Origin: Enterococcus asini ATCC 700915
GTDB taxonomy: Bacteria; Bacillota; Bacilli; Lactobacillales; Enterococcaceae
Reading direction: 5' to 3'
DNA length: 64,000 nt
NCBI RefSeq assembly: GCF_000407365.1
Contig: NZ_ASVU01000001.1
Span: forward strand, 1,335,501-1,399,500
Position numbers and translations under genes: made by a program. Numbering within the stretch: position 1 is the stretch's first letter; each line of letters starts with the position of its first letter. Under the pieces are notes generated by a model. The model searched no databases and had not been told where the DNA came from. It was given only the letters and a program-made list of their open reading frames with translations. Below are positions 26,240-35,539 of this stretch, one piece after another.

Positions 26240-27537
26240 GTGTAAAAACCATTGAAAACAATCATCTGTACTGGGACGGCTGCGACACGGTGGCCTTAGC
26301 CCAAAAATACGGCACCCCCTTGTACGTCTTATCGGAAAATGCCATTTTACAGCGCACGCAAGAGTTGCACCGAGACTTTCTCGCCAAATACGACAACGTG
26401 CGGGTGGCTTTTGCCTCGAAAGCTTTTAACACCGTGGCCATGTGCCAATTAATCGCCAGAGAAGGGCTGAGTTTGGATGTGGTATCTGGCGGGGAATTGT
26501 ATACGGCGATGAAAGCCGGCTTTCCCGGAGAACATATCGAGTTTAATGGTAACAACAAATCCCAAGCCGAACTGGAAATGGCGGTAGCATACGGCGTGGG
26601 TCGGATTATCGTGGATGGGCTGACTGAAGTGGAGCGCTTGGCAGAAATTTGCCGTCGTTTACAGAAAACCGCTAAAATCTTGTTTCGGATTACCCCAGAG
26701 ATTACCGTGGACACCCACGATTTCATCTCCACCGGCCAAAAAGATTCCAAATTCGGCATTCCTTTAAATCCGGAAATCCTTTTCCCGCAAATCGAAGCGG
26801 CGATTGCTTTGCCGGAAATCGAATTTTACGGTCTGCATTTTCATATTGGTAGCCAACTTTCGGACAATAGCACCCATTTAGCCGCGGCCAAAGTCGCGTT
26901 GTCCTTGGTGAATGAGATTAAAGAACGCTACGACTTTACAATTAAAGAGTTAAATTACGGCGGGGGCTTCGGTGTGGAATACGTGGAGGGGGATGTGCGC
27001 CAGCCCTATGGTTATTTCTTGGAGCCTTTAATGGCGCTGACAGAAGCCTACTGCGGGGAGCACGGACTGCTGCGGCCAAATATTGTCATTGAGCCCGGGC
27101 GTTCTTTAGTTGCCGAAGCCGGTATCAGTCTGCATACCATTGGTGAAATCAAAACCTTACCCGGCTTGCGCACCTATGCGGCCATCGACGGGGGCATGAC
27201 CGACAATATCCGTCCCGGTCTTTATCAGGCGGACTATACCGGCCTTGTTGCCAACAAAGCAGCGGCAAAACGAACGGAGAGCGTGACGATTTCCGGTAAA
27301 GCTTGTGAGAGCACGGATATCCTCATGAAAGACCTACCCGTGCCACCATTGAGTGCCGGGGACATTTTCGTCACTTTTACCACGGGGGCTTACGGGTATT
27401 CTATGGCTTCGAATTACAACAAGCTGCCGATTCCCGCCGTGGTCTTGGTGAAAGACGGTCAAGATCAGCTAATCGTGGCTCGCCAAAGTTATGAACAAAT
27501 GATTCAAAATGAACGTTTCCTAGAGGAGTGGCGCTAA
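26236..27537 (+). CDS. lysA: Diaminopimelate decarboxylase
   Basis: The 433-residue PLP enzyme has the cofactor lysine in VAFASKAFN (near residue 54), FHIGSQLSD, NYGGGFGVEY, EPGRSLVAEAG, and the substrate-binding CESTD and YGYSMASNYN. It converts meso-diaminopimelate to lysine. The ATG at 26236 overlaps the dapL stop and follows AAAGGAGC. The TAA stop overlaps the dapF start. Confidence 0.96.
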   Translation: MSVKTIENNHLYWDGCDTVALAQKYGTPLYVLSENAILQRTQELHRDFLAKYDNVRVAFASKAFNTVAMCQLIAREGLSLDVVSGGELYTAMKAGFPGEHIEFNGNNKSQAELEMAVAYGVGRIIVDGLTEVERLAEICRRLQKTAKILFRITPEITVDTHDFISTGQKDSKFGIPLNPEILFPQIEAAIALPEIEFYGLHFHIGSQLSDNSTHLAAAKVALSLVNEIKERYDFTIKELNYGGGFGVEYVEGDVRQPYGYFLEPLMALTEAYCGEHGLLRPNIVIEPGRSLVAEAGISLHTIGEIKTLPGLRTYAAIDGGMTDNIRPGLYQADYTGLVANKAAAKRTESVTISGKACESTDILMKDLPVPPLSAGDIFVTFTTGAYGYSMASNYNKLPIPAVVLVKDGQDQLIVARQSYEQMIQNERFLEEWR

Positions 27538-28550
27538 TGGAAATCCCTTTTTACAAAATGCAAGGCTGCGGCAACGATTTTATCATCTTTGACAACCGCC
27601 GCTATGGTTTTACTATGGCGCAATTAAGTACTTTGGCTAAGCAGATTTGTCGGCAGCGGGTGAGCCTTGGGGGGGATGCCCTGATGGTGGTGGATGAGGC
27701 AAGAGCTACTGGGGATTTTCGCATGATTTTCTTCAATGCAGACGGCAGCGAGGCGGAAATGTGTGGCAATGGCGCCCGCTGTTTGGCCCGCTATGCCTAT
27801 GAAGAAGGCATCGCCGGACCTGTTATGACAATCGAAACCTTGGCGGGCCTTGTCCCTGCTTGGCGAGAAGACCAGCGCACGTATCGGGTCCGCTTAAATG
27901 AACCGACGAAATACACAGCGAATTTGGATTTTTCTAAAGAAGAGCTGGTAGAGGAGCTGTTAGAAGACGCTCTGGAAGAGAAGACCGCGAAAAGTGGGTC
28001 CGCAACGGTAGATCAAGCCATAGAAACGATTGGGCAATCATTGAGTCAGCGAGCTCAGGGCATTTCATTTCTTGACTATGTGGAGTTGGGGGATCCCGGA
28101 TTGCCTCATTTGGTGGTGGGCTATCCGCAATTAGCCGAGACAGCCTTAGCCGATTTGAAACCTTTAGCGCAAGCACTGCGGAACTGGTCAGCCTTACCGA
28201 AAGGGGCCAATGTGAACTTTGTGGCAGTAGCATCGGTTCCTGACTCTGAAATCGTGACTGCCGACCTTGCTAGCGAGGCTTCACCGGACTTAGTAAAACC
28301 AGCGGGACGGGCAATCGTCCGGACCTATGAACGAGGAGTGGAGGACTTCACCTTGGCCTGTGGGACCGGGGCGGGTTCTGTGGCGTATAGTTTGGTCCAA
28401 CGGGAATTAGTTCAAACTGGAGCGCCAGTCGTCCTTGACGTACTCGGCGGCCAGCTCGCTGTGGCAGTACGGGGCAAACAACTAGATTTAATAGGTCCGA
28501 CCAATGTGGTAGCAAAAGGCCTGTTGGTGGATGAGGATGTACAATTTTAA
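27537..28550 (+). CDS. dapF: Diaminopimelate epimerase with extra acidic segment
   Basis: The 337-residue protein has both catalytic cysteine motifs, EMCGNGARCLARY (near residue 75) and TLACGTGAGSVAYSL (near 280), plus the N-terminal KMQGCGNDF. It interconverts LL- and meso-diaminopimelate. It is longer than the common 270-280 residues because of a Glu-rich insert at about 135-165 and a second near 240-255; Lactobacillales homologues often have such inserts. The ATG at 27537 shares bases with the lysA stop (TAATG), behind AGAGGAG. Confidence 0.94.
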   Translation: MEIPFYKMQGCGNDFIIFDNRRYGFTMAQLSTLAKQICRQRVSLGGDALMVVDEARATGDFRMIFFNADGSEAEMCGNGARCLARYAYEEGIAGPVMTIETLAGLVPAWREDQRTYRVRLNEPTKYTANLDFSKEELVEELLEDALEEKTAKSGSATVDQAIETIGQSLSQRAQGISFLDYVELGDPGLPHLVVGYPQLAETALADLKPLAQALRNWSALPKGANVNFVAVASVPDSEIVTADLASEASPDLVKPAGRAIVRTYERGVEDFTLACGTGAGSVAYSLVQRELVQTGAPVVLDVLGGQLAVAVRGKQLDLIGPTNVVAKGLLVDEDVQF

Positions 28551-28553
28551 AAT

Positions 28554-28602
28554 AAAAAGCCTGGAAAACAACGTGAAATGGCGTTGTTTTCCAGGCTTTT
28601 TT
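28554..28602 (+). terminator. Strong terminator after dapF
   Basis: AAAAAGCCTGGAAAACAACG and its complement form a 20-bp stem around TGAAATGG and end in six T. The A-run on the left would also serve the opposite strand. Confidence 0.9.
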
Positions 28603-28609
28603 GGATGGA

Positions 28610-28960
28610 TTAGTCCAAATACATCTCTCTAAACTCTTCTAACTGCGCCTCTGTAAGCCCAAGCACTTGTTTTGCGTAGGTTTCCATGTCGCCGTAATGA
28701 CTGGTTAAAGCGTCAAAGGCGCTGTCCAGATAGGCAACTTTGGTTTGTTGCAAGGAGGCTAGGTAGTCCAAAACAAAGGCATTGTCCGTATATTGGCGAT
28801 AGATTGCCATCCGTTGTTCGTTACGGGGACGGTTGTAGACGTCTGTCAAGAGATAGTCTCGGTAGATGGTCTCTTTTGGTACCCCTAAGAGACCGAGGAT
28901 TAAAGCCGCGGCCCACCCCGTGCGATCCTTTCCACCTTGACAGTGAAAAAGGGTCGGGAC
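28610..28960 (-). pseudogene. Tyrosine phosphatase remnant, 5' end lost
   Basis: On the minus strand an open frame from 28960 reads VPTLFHCQGGKDRTGWAAAL, the catalytic HCxxGKDRTG loop of a tyrosine protein phosphatase. It continues to EFREMYLD at 28610. A TAA lies directly upstream at 28961-28963, and no N-terminal half is present on either side. The intact homologue at 62534-63322 has the same loop about 150 residues into the protein, so roughly the first half of this copy is missing. The break lies next to the AT-rich sugar island. A short downstream ATG (28849) could give a 79-residue product without the active site. Confidence 0.85.
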
Positions 28961-29021
28961 TTATTGGAATTAGTTACGGACTTTAAATAGAAAAGCTATA
29001 ATAACATAGATTGGAATGTGA

Positions 29022-29978
29022 TTAATTATATTTGTTCATATTACGATATTTTTTTGGAGTAGTGTGGAACTGTTTTTCAAACATCGTATAGAAGGTGTTT
29101 TGATTAGAAAATCCGACTTCTTCACAAATCTCAGAAATTGGCAAATTGGTACTTTCTAACAATATGATGGCTTTTTTTAGGCGTATTTCACAGATTAATT
29201 GGGAAAAATTTTTCCCAGTTATTTTTTTGATTAAGCTACTCAGGTAATTGGGGGAGTAGTTCAATATTTGGGACATGGATTTTACAGTGACATTCTGGTG
29301 GTTTTCTTCAATAAATGAGAGAATATCGAAATACAATTTCGTATCTTTTGTTTTGGAAGATTCTTTGTTAGAAACGAGGGCTTTCTCATAATACTTTAAT
29401 AGCTTTTCGAAAATAATGGTAATGTAGTGATTATAAATTGATTCATCTGTCTTTTCGTGTTCAATTAGCTCAATTACTAGTAGTTTAAGAATGCAGATAA
29501 GTTCGAACTCATCTTGAATAGGGAAAAAAAGGTAGCGATTGTATTTTTGACTTTCAAAGAGTGATTTTAACAGGAAGTCACTAATGGGGTTATCGGGATT
29601 AAAATCCTTGAAAAAGATCTTTGTAAAATATTTTTTTGAAAAGCGAAAAGCAAGAAGAATATCATTTTTTCCGGGTGGCGCGATTGAATGACGAACCTGT
29701 GTGTCAAGAATAATTAAATCGTTTTTCTTTAAAAGTATTTCTGTATTGTTAATGACTTGTTTGATCTCTCCAGAGTAAACATAGTTCATTTCGATGTATT
29801 CGTGATTGTGTTCAGTGACTGATAGAAAACGACTGGTCTTTTTAAAATCGAAAATTTTTAAGTTACTCTTTCTGGGGGTATAAGCAATTTCCTCGTTAGA
29901 CATCTTTTTCTTTGTTAAGTATTCTCGTTCGTGATCTGTATAAGAATGCAAAAAATCATCCAACTCTTTAAAATCCAT
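29022..29978 (-). CDS. AraC-family transcriptional regulator
   Basis: The 318-residue protein has an N-terminal cupin-like sugar-sensing domain (EHNHEYIEMNYVYSGEIKQVIN). A C-terminal pair of helix-turn-helix motifs follows (VKSMSQILNYSPNYLSSLIKKITGKNFSQL and ISEICEEVGFSNQNTFYTMFEKQFHTTPKKYR). The ATG at 29978 follows AAAGGAG. It is divergent from the PTS/glycosidase operon and very likely activates it in response to the sugar. The gene is clearly more AT-rich than the dap genes beside it. Confidence 0.9.
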   Translation of the reverse strand: MDFKELDDFLHSYTDHEREYLTKKKMSNEEIAYTPRKSNLKIFDFKKTSRFLSVTEHNHEYIEMNYVYSGEIKQVINNTEILLKKNDLIILDTQVRHSIAPPGKNDILLAFRFSKKYFTKIFFKDFNPDNPISDFLLKSLFESQKYNRYLFFPIQDEFELICILKLLVIELIEHEKTDESIYNHYITIIFEKLLKYYEKALVSNKESSKTKDTKLYFDILSFIEENHQNVTVKSMSQILNYSPNYLSSLIKKITGKNFSQLICEIRLKKAIILLESTNLPISEICEEVGFSNQNTFYTMFEKQFHTTPKKYRNMNKYN

Positions 29979-30080
29979 TGTATTAGCTCCTTTGAGTAAA
30001 TCATAGAAATCGATAGTAATCATAATAAAAAATACCATTTTCTATTTTTTACATCAAGTATAGGATATATATAACAACGT

Positions 30081-30094
30081 TGGAAACGCTTGAT
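30081..30094 (+). promoter_or_regulatory. cre-like box upstream of the PTS operon
   Basis: TGGAAACGCTTGAT matches the catabolite-responsive consensus TGNAANCGNTNNCA except in its last two positions. It lies between an AT-rich promoter region (TATATATAA near 30066) and the ribosome site, where CcpA binding would block transcription. Confidence 0.5.
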
Positions 30095-30109
30095 GAAGGA
30101 GAGAAAATT

Positions 30110-31387
30110 ATGGAAAAGTATATCAATAAAGTGCAGATGTTTGCCAGCAAGTTTGGCAATATTAGCTATGTAAAAGCTATTACTGATGGGGTTTCAGCAG
30201 TAATACCGGCAATCATTATTGGTTCAATCTACACCTTACTGGGAAATATACAAATCAAACCTTATTTAGATTTTATTGATTCTACTGGGATCAAGGATTA
30301 CTTATCTTTACCAAACAATACGACTATGGGAATCGTTAGTATTTTATTAACGTTTACAGTCGCCTATAGTTTCGCTCATTCGGCGAATCAAGACGGAGTT
30401 TCAGCAGGTATTATTTCAATCTGTAGCTTTGTTCTTTTGATACCGTTTGAAGTATTAGAAAGTGGTAGCAAAGGAATACCAATCATTTGGCTAGGAGCAC
30501 AGGGGATGTTTATGGCAATGATTGTTGGGGTTGTGGTTGGAAAGATTTTTGTTGTATTGAAAGAAAAGAATATCGAAATAAAAATGCCAGAAAATGTTCC
30601 ACCTGCAACAGTTCGGGCATTCAGCGCTATTATCCCGGGCTTTATCATTATTACAGTATTCTTATTGATTGCAGCGGTATTGAAAAATACTTCTTTCGTA
30701 ACGTTCCCACAGATGGTTTCAACGTTAATCCAAACACCACTTTCCGGGATTGGGAATTCTGTTTGGGCAGTGGCACTTATTTGGATGTTAAGTAACTTTG
30801 TGTGGTTCTTTGGGATTCATGGGATTGTCGTGGTTTCTGTTGTCAATCCAATTTTGATTTCAATCGATCTAGATAATTTGGAACAGACAAGCGCAGGTCT
30901 TGAAGCAACTCGAATTATAGGTAAGAATTTTACGAATGTATACGGTGGTGCAACAGGCGCAGGAGTTATTATGGGACTAATCATTTTAATGACATTCTTT
31001 GCGAAGAGCAAGCAATACCGAACTTTAGGGAAATTATCAATTATTCCAGATATTTTTAGTATTGCAGAACCAGCTATCTTTGGTACCCCAATTGTTTTAA
31101 ATCTAGTGCTGATCATTCCATTTATTTTGATTCCGACGATTTCTATTTTTGCTGCCTTTTTCTTAACCAAAGTTGGTATTTTACCAATTCTCAATGGTGT
31201 TCAGTTACCTTGGAGTATTCCAGTTGTCTTACAAGGATTTTTGTTAGGCGGTTGGCGTGTTGCTCTTTATCAAGTAGTTTTACTAGTCTTCTCTGTTATC
31301 GCATACTATCCATTTTTCAAAGTCCTAGACAAAAAAGCCTATGCACTTGAACAAGGACAAACCAACGGAACAACAGAAGCAAATTAA
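30110..31387 (+). CDS. PTS sugar transporter EIIC subunit, cellobiose/lactose family
   Basis: The 425-residue membrane protein has about ten helices and the family features AITDGVSAVIPAIIIGSIYTLLGNI, FFGIHGIVV and AEPAIFGTP. EIIC forms the channel and phosphorylation site access for beta-glucoside-type disaccharides. The ATG at 30110 follows GAAGGAGAG; an in-frame TTG at 30080 overlaps the cre-like box. No EIIA or EIIB gene is in the island, so it must borrow them from elsewhere. It is first in an operon with the two glycosidases. Confidence 0.9.
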   Translation: MEKYINKVQMFASKFGNISYVKAITDGVSAVIPAIIIGSIYTLLGNIQIKPYLDFIDSTGIKDYLSLPNNTTMGIVSILLTFTVAYSFAHSANQDGVSAGIISICSFVLLIPFEVLESGSKGIPIIWLGAQGMFMAMIVGVVVGKIFVVLKEKNIEIKMPENVPPATVRAFSAIIPGFIIITVFLLIAAVLKNTSFVTFPQMVSTLIQTPLSGIGNSVWAVALIWMLSNFVWFFGIHGIVVVSVVNPILISIDLDNLEQTSAGLEATRIIGKNFTNVYGGATGAGVIMGLIILMTFFAKSKQYRTLGKLSIIPDIFSIAEPAIFGTPIVLNLVLIIPFILIPTISIFAAFFLTKVGILPILNGVQLPWSIPVVLQGFLLGGWRVALYQVVLLVFSVIAYYPFFKVLDKKAYALEQGQTNGTTEAN

Positions 31388-31449
31388 TAAATCTGTAGAA
31401 CAATTGTCGATTGATAGTGAAATCGTGGTTCGTAGTTAGGAGTAAATTT

Positions 31450-33987
31450 ATGCAATACACAATGGGAGATGTTTTGAATAATAGATATGAAAATCATGTA
31501 CTCCCTTTTTTCTGGCAAAAGGGAGTTGAAACCAAAGAAGTTATCGTGAATTATATTCAACAAATGTACGATTCTGATATTAAGGAATTTTGTGTGGAGG
31601 CCCGACCGTTTGAAGGCTTTTGCGAAGAGCCATGGTGGGAAAGACTCAAACTGATTATTTCAGAAGCCAAAAAAAGAGGGATGAAATTTTGGATATTAGA
31701 TGATTTTCATTTTCCTACTGGTTATGCAAATGGAAGGGTGAAAAATTACCCAGGATTGAACAAGAAAGTGTTGACCTATCATATGGTAAACACTGTAGGT
31801 CCTTGTAAACATTTTTCCGTAGACATAAAAAAACCATATCCAACAGATAAAACGGCTGTATTTCTTGGAGTTGTTGCGGTCTCCCAACAAACTACACTTC
31901 AATTATCTGGGGAATTAATAGGTGATTATTTCTATTTTGAATTGCCAGAAGGGCGTTGGGACCTCTATGTACTATCGATTAGTGAACAAACAGACGTAGC
32001 TTCTGATTACATTAACATGGTGGATAAAAAATCCTGTGAAATCCTAATTCATGAAGTTTATGAAAAGCATTATGAACAGTTTTCCGAAGAATTCGGTCAA
32101 ACAATCCTGGGATTCTTTTCCGATGAGCCTGGGTTTCAAAATGAGAAGGGTGTCAAAAGTGATAGCCTGATTGGAAAGGAGATGCCACTTCCATGGAGCT
32201 TAGAAGTTGAAGAAAATTTAATTGAACAGTTTGGCGAACAGTATCTATGTTTCTTGCCTCATCTATGGCGAGAAATAAATTCAGATACCGCTCGAGTTCG
32301 GAAATTATACATGGATATCGTGACAAATTTATATAAAGAGAACTTTAGTATGGCATTAGGAAATTGGTGTCGATCCCGTGATGTGAAGTATATCGGTCAC
32401 ATTATCGAAGATCGGGAATCCCATGCAAGACTTGGCGTTGGAGCAGGACATTTTTATCGCTCCATGATTGGTCAGGATATGGCCGGGTCTGATATTATCT
32501 CAAATCAGTTGATTCCAGGTCTAGACGAAGGGATGCATTCATGGGCGCGAGGAGTATGGGATGGAGAATTTTTTCACTATGCACTTGGGAAAATGACGTC
32601 TTCCTTAGCGTACTTGGATCCAAAAAAACATGGAAATTCGATGACGGAAGTATTTGGCGCATATGGCTGGCACGAGGGATTGAAATTGATGAAATGGATT
32701 TTGGATCATTTCCTAGTCAGAGGGGTTAATCATTTTGTTCCGCATGCTTTTTCACCAGCAAGTTTCCCAGATGAAGATTGCCCACCACATTTTTATGCTC
32801 ATGGTTATAATCCACAATTTCGCTATTTTAAGAAATTGATGACTTATACAAATAAAATGGGAACTCTTTTTTCTAATGGTCGACCTAAAAGCTCAGTCGC
32901 GTTGATTTACCATGCAGAAAGTGAGTGGACGGGTAAGTATATGTCCGTACAAAAACCAGCAAAAATTTTAACCCAACAACAAGTAGAATTTGATATTCTT
33001 CCAAATGATATTTTCAAAAAAAGCAATGATTATCAGATTGAATTGAAAAATGAATTGAAATTTCAAAATAGTGAATATTCACAATTGGTCATTCCCTATT
33101 GTGAATATATGGATGATGATTTATATGAATTTATCTGTCGTACTGATAGCACAAAGGTCATATTTCTTGAGGATTTTCCCAAAGGAACATATGAGCAACG
33201 AGTAAACTTTAGTCATGATAGTTTGTCAAAACATGCTGAAGTTCTTACTTTGGAAGAATATAGAGATTTCATAGAGGCTGCTGATTTGTCACCGATTAAG
33301 ATTTCTAGTAAAGAGCCATATCTCAGAAGTTATCAATATCAAAAAAATAAAGAAAATTATTTCATGCTTTTTAATGAGCATCCTTATGAAGAAATAGATG
33401 TTAATATCGAATTCCTAGGTATCAAACGACCTTATCGAGTAGATTTATTAAATAATCAAGTAACTGAACTACAAGATGGATATCTTTGTCTGGTGGCTTA
33501 TGAATCATGTTTAATAGTTGATGGAAGTGCTGATAATATTCAACTTACTCCTTCAAAACATGAGAATGCTAAAAAAATGGAGCTTTCACAAAATCCCTAT
33601 ATTTCCTTTTCTTCGGCGAAAGAGTATCCAATTTTCCATGGAAAACAGCAACTCCATAAGTTAGTTGATATTTCCAGAAAGCTTGCACCTACTTTTTCTG
33701 GAACAATTCGATACGAATTTTCCTTTGAAATGGAAGAGTCTAGTGAGGAAGCGGAGATTTTCTTGGATGAGGTCTTTGAAGTTGCAGAAATTACCTTAAA
33801 CGGAGTCAATCTAGGATCACGCATTTGTCCGCCATATCGGTTTTCTGAGTGTAACTTGGTGAAAGGTACTAATAGTTTGGTCATTGATGTAACAAATACA
33901 GTGGATAAAGAAATTTATGAGAAACATTCCGGAGCACAGGTTAGACAACCAGTGGGAATTTTATCTCCAGTTATTATATATTATTGA
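31450..33987 (+). CDS. GH106-like glycoside hydrolase, cytoplasmic
   Basis: The 845-residue protein lacks a signal peptide. Residues 15-90 match the GH106-type barrel start: PFFWQKGVETKEVIVNYI, EARPFEGF, and ISEAKKRGMKFWILDDFHFPTG. An acidic FFSDEPGF near residue 222 may be catalytic. The last 100 residues form a jelly-roll sugar-binding domain like those in GH2 enzymes (EITLNGVNLG, NSLVIDVTNTV). GH106 includes alpha-L-rhamnosidases, so rhamnoside or related hydrolysis is plausible, but I would not fix the substrate. The ATG at 31450 follows TTAGGAGTAAATTT. It lies 62 bases after EIIC, with lacG-like 18 bases downstream. Confidence 0.75.
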   Translation: MQYTMGDVLNNRYENHVLPFFWQKGVETKEVIVNYIQQMYDSDIKEFCVEARPFEGFCEEPWWERLKLIISEAKKRGMKFWILDDFHFPTGYANGRVKNYPGLNKKVLTYHMVNTVGPCKHFSVDIKKPYPTDKTAVFLGVVAVSQQTTLQLSGELIGDYFYFELPEGRWDLYVLSISEQTDVASDYINMVDKKSCEILIHEVYEKHYEQFSEEFGQTILGFFSDEPGFQNEKGVKSDSLIGKEMPLPWSLEVEENLIEQFGEQYLCFLPHLWREINSDTARVRKLYMDIVTNLYKENFSMALGNWCRSRDVKYIGHIIEDRESHARLGVGAGHFYRSMIGQDMAGSDIISNQLIPGLDEGMHSWARGVWDGEFFHYALGKMTSSLAYLDPKKHGNSMTEVFGAYGWHEGLKLMKWILDHFLVRGVNHFVPHAFSPASFPDEDCPPHFYAHGYNPQFRYFKKLMTYTNKMGTLFSNGRPKSSVALIYHAESEWTGKYMSVQKPAKILTQQQVEFDILPNDIFKKSNDYQIELKNELKFQNSEYSQLVIPYCEYMDDDLYEFICRTDSTKVIFLEDFPKGTYEQRVNFSHDSLSKHAEVLTLEEYRDFIEAADLSPIKISSKEPYLRSYQYQKNKENYFMLFNEHPYEEIDVNIEFLGIKRPYRVDLLNNQVTELQDGYLCLVAYESCLIVDGSADNIQLTPSKHENAKKMELSQNPYISFSSAKEYPIFHGKQQLHKLVDISRKLAPTFSGTIRYEFSFEMEESSEEAEIFLDEVFEVAEITLNGVNLGSRICPPYRFSECNLVKGTNSLVIDVTNTVDKEIYEKHSGAQVRQPVGILSPVIIYY

Positions 33988-34005
33988 AAATGAGGATGAA
34001 GAAAA

Positions 34006-35409
34006 ATGGATTTTCCAAAACATTTTATATTTGGAGCGGCGACTGCGGCGTATCAGTGTGAAGGGGCTACCAAAGAGGGAAACAAAGGGCGCGTAATCTG
34101 GGATTCTTATTTAGAAAAAGAAAAGCACTATACAGCAGATCCAGCATGTGATTTTTATCATCAGTATGGACAAGACATAGAGAATTGCCGTGATTTTGGA
34201 CTCAATGGGCTACGAGTTTCGATTGCCTGGTCAAGAATTTTTCCAGAGGGATATGGAAAAGTTGAGCCAACGGGAGTTGCATTTTATCACCGTCTTTTCA
34301 AAAAAATGATAGATAACGGGATTGAACCATTCGTCACGCTTCATCATTTTGATAGTCCGGAAACGCTATTTAAGCAAGGCGATTGGTTAAATAAAGATAT
34401 GATTCAGCACTTTGTTGAGTATGCGCGTTTTTGTTTTACAGAGTTTACGGAAATTACAAAATGGATCACGATCAATGAACCATCTACTTTAGCAAAGCAG
34501 CAAAATATTACCGGGACATTTCCACCTAATACCAAATACAATTTCACTGCTTGTTTTCAACAACAGCATAATATGAATGTCGCCCATGCTAAGGTGGTAA
34601 AGCTATTTCATGATTTAAAAATATCTGGAGAAATAGGCATAGTTCATGCTATTCAAACTGTTTATCCTTACAGTGAAAATCCCAGTGATAAAATTGCTGC
34701 TAAGAAACAGGACGTACTGGAAAATGCTTTTTTATTAGAAGGGACGTTAGCTGGTGAGTATTCTGAGAAAACTCTGAGTATAATTAATGAAATTTTATCG
34801 GCAAATGGACAACAGAAGATAGAAATACTCGATTCGGAATTATCCATGCTGGAAGAAGCAATTCAAACAGTTGATTTTGTTGGAGTAAATTATTATTATA
34901 GTAAGTTTGTAGCAAATTATGATGGGAAGTCTCAATTTATTCACAATGGAACTGGAGATAAAGGTACATCACTGCGTCAATTGCAAGGAGTAGGTCAGGA
35001 ACTATTACCTAGTGGCATTCCAACAACAGAATGGGATTGGCCTATATATCCTAAAGGGTTAGCTGATACTTTACGCAGAATTAATCATGAATTTCCTAAT
35101 GTGAAAAAAATCTACATTACCGAAAATGGTTTAGGGCGCAAAGAACGACCCGATGAGAATAATGAAATAGTTGATGATGAACGTATTGAGTATCTTTCAG
35201 CACATCTTCAAGAAGTGGAAAGAGTCGTTAATGAAGGAGTCAATGTTCAAGGGTACTTTGTATGGTCATTACAGGATTTATTTTCGTGGACGAATGGTTA
35301 TAATAAGCGCTATGGGTTGTTTTACGTAAATTTTGAGACGCAACAAAGAATTCCCAAAAAAAGCGCCTATTGGTATAAAGAAGTGATTGAGAAAAATAAG
35401 CAAGCGTGA
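34006..35409 (+). CDS. 6-phospho-beta-galactosidase-like GH1 enzyme
   Basis: The 467-residue GH1 barrel has the N-terminal FIFGAATAAYQCEGA, the acid/base Glu in TINEPS (about 157) and the nucleophile in YITENGLG (about 372). Along its length it resembles LacG, including RVSIAWSRIFPEGYGKV, FVTLHHFDSPE, NYYYSKFVANYDG, ENGLG and YFVWSLQDLFSWTNGYNKRYGLFYV. LacG cleaves phosphorylated beta-galactosides brought in by a PTS, which fits the EIIC gene in the same operon. A 6-phospho-beta-glucosidase activity cannot be excluded. It is the last gene of the AT-rich island. Confidence 0.85.
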   Translation: MDFPKHFIFGAATAAYQCEGATKEGNKGRVIWDSYLEKEKHYTADPACDFYHQYGQDIENCRDFGLNGLRVSIAWSRIFPEGYGKVEPTGVAFYHRLFKKMIDNGIEPFVTLHHFDSPETLFKQGDWLNKDMIQHFVEYARFCFTEFTEITKWITINEPSTLAKQQNITGTFPPNTKYNFTACFQQQHNMNVAHAKVVKLFHDLKISGEIGIVHAIQTVYPYSENPSDKIAAKKQDVLENAFLLEGTLAGEYSEKTLSIINEILSANGQQKIEILDSELSMLEEAIQTVDFVGVNYYYSKFVANYDGKSQFIHNGTGDKGTSLRQLQGVGQELLPSGIPTTEWDWPIYPKGLADTLRRINHEFPNVKKIYITENGLGRKERPDENNEIVDDERIEYLSAHLQEVERVVNEGVNVQGYFVWSLQDLFSWTNGYNKRYGLFYVNFETQQRIPKKSAYWYKEVIEKNKQA

Positions 35410-35539
35410 TTTGGCCATTTATTGTCAGTTTTGTATGATTAAAAATAATTAGAGTGGATGTTTTTCTGTGATACAGTTATTGTGAGAACAAATTTCAGGG
35501 GAAATAGTTTCTTCTTTATATTAAAAAGGAAGTGGCCAC

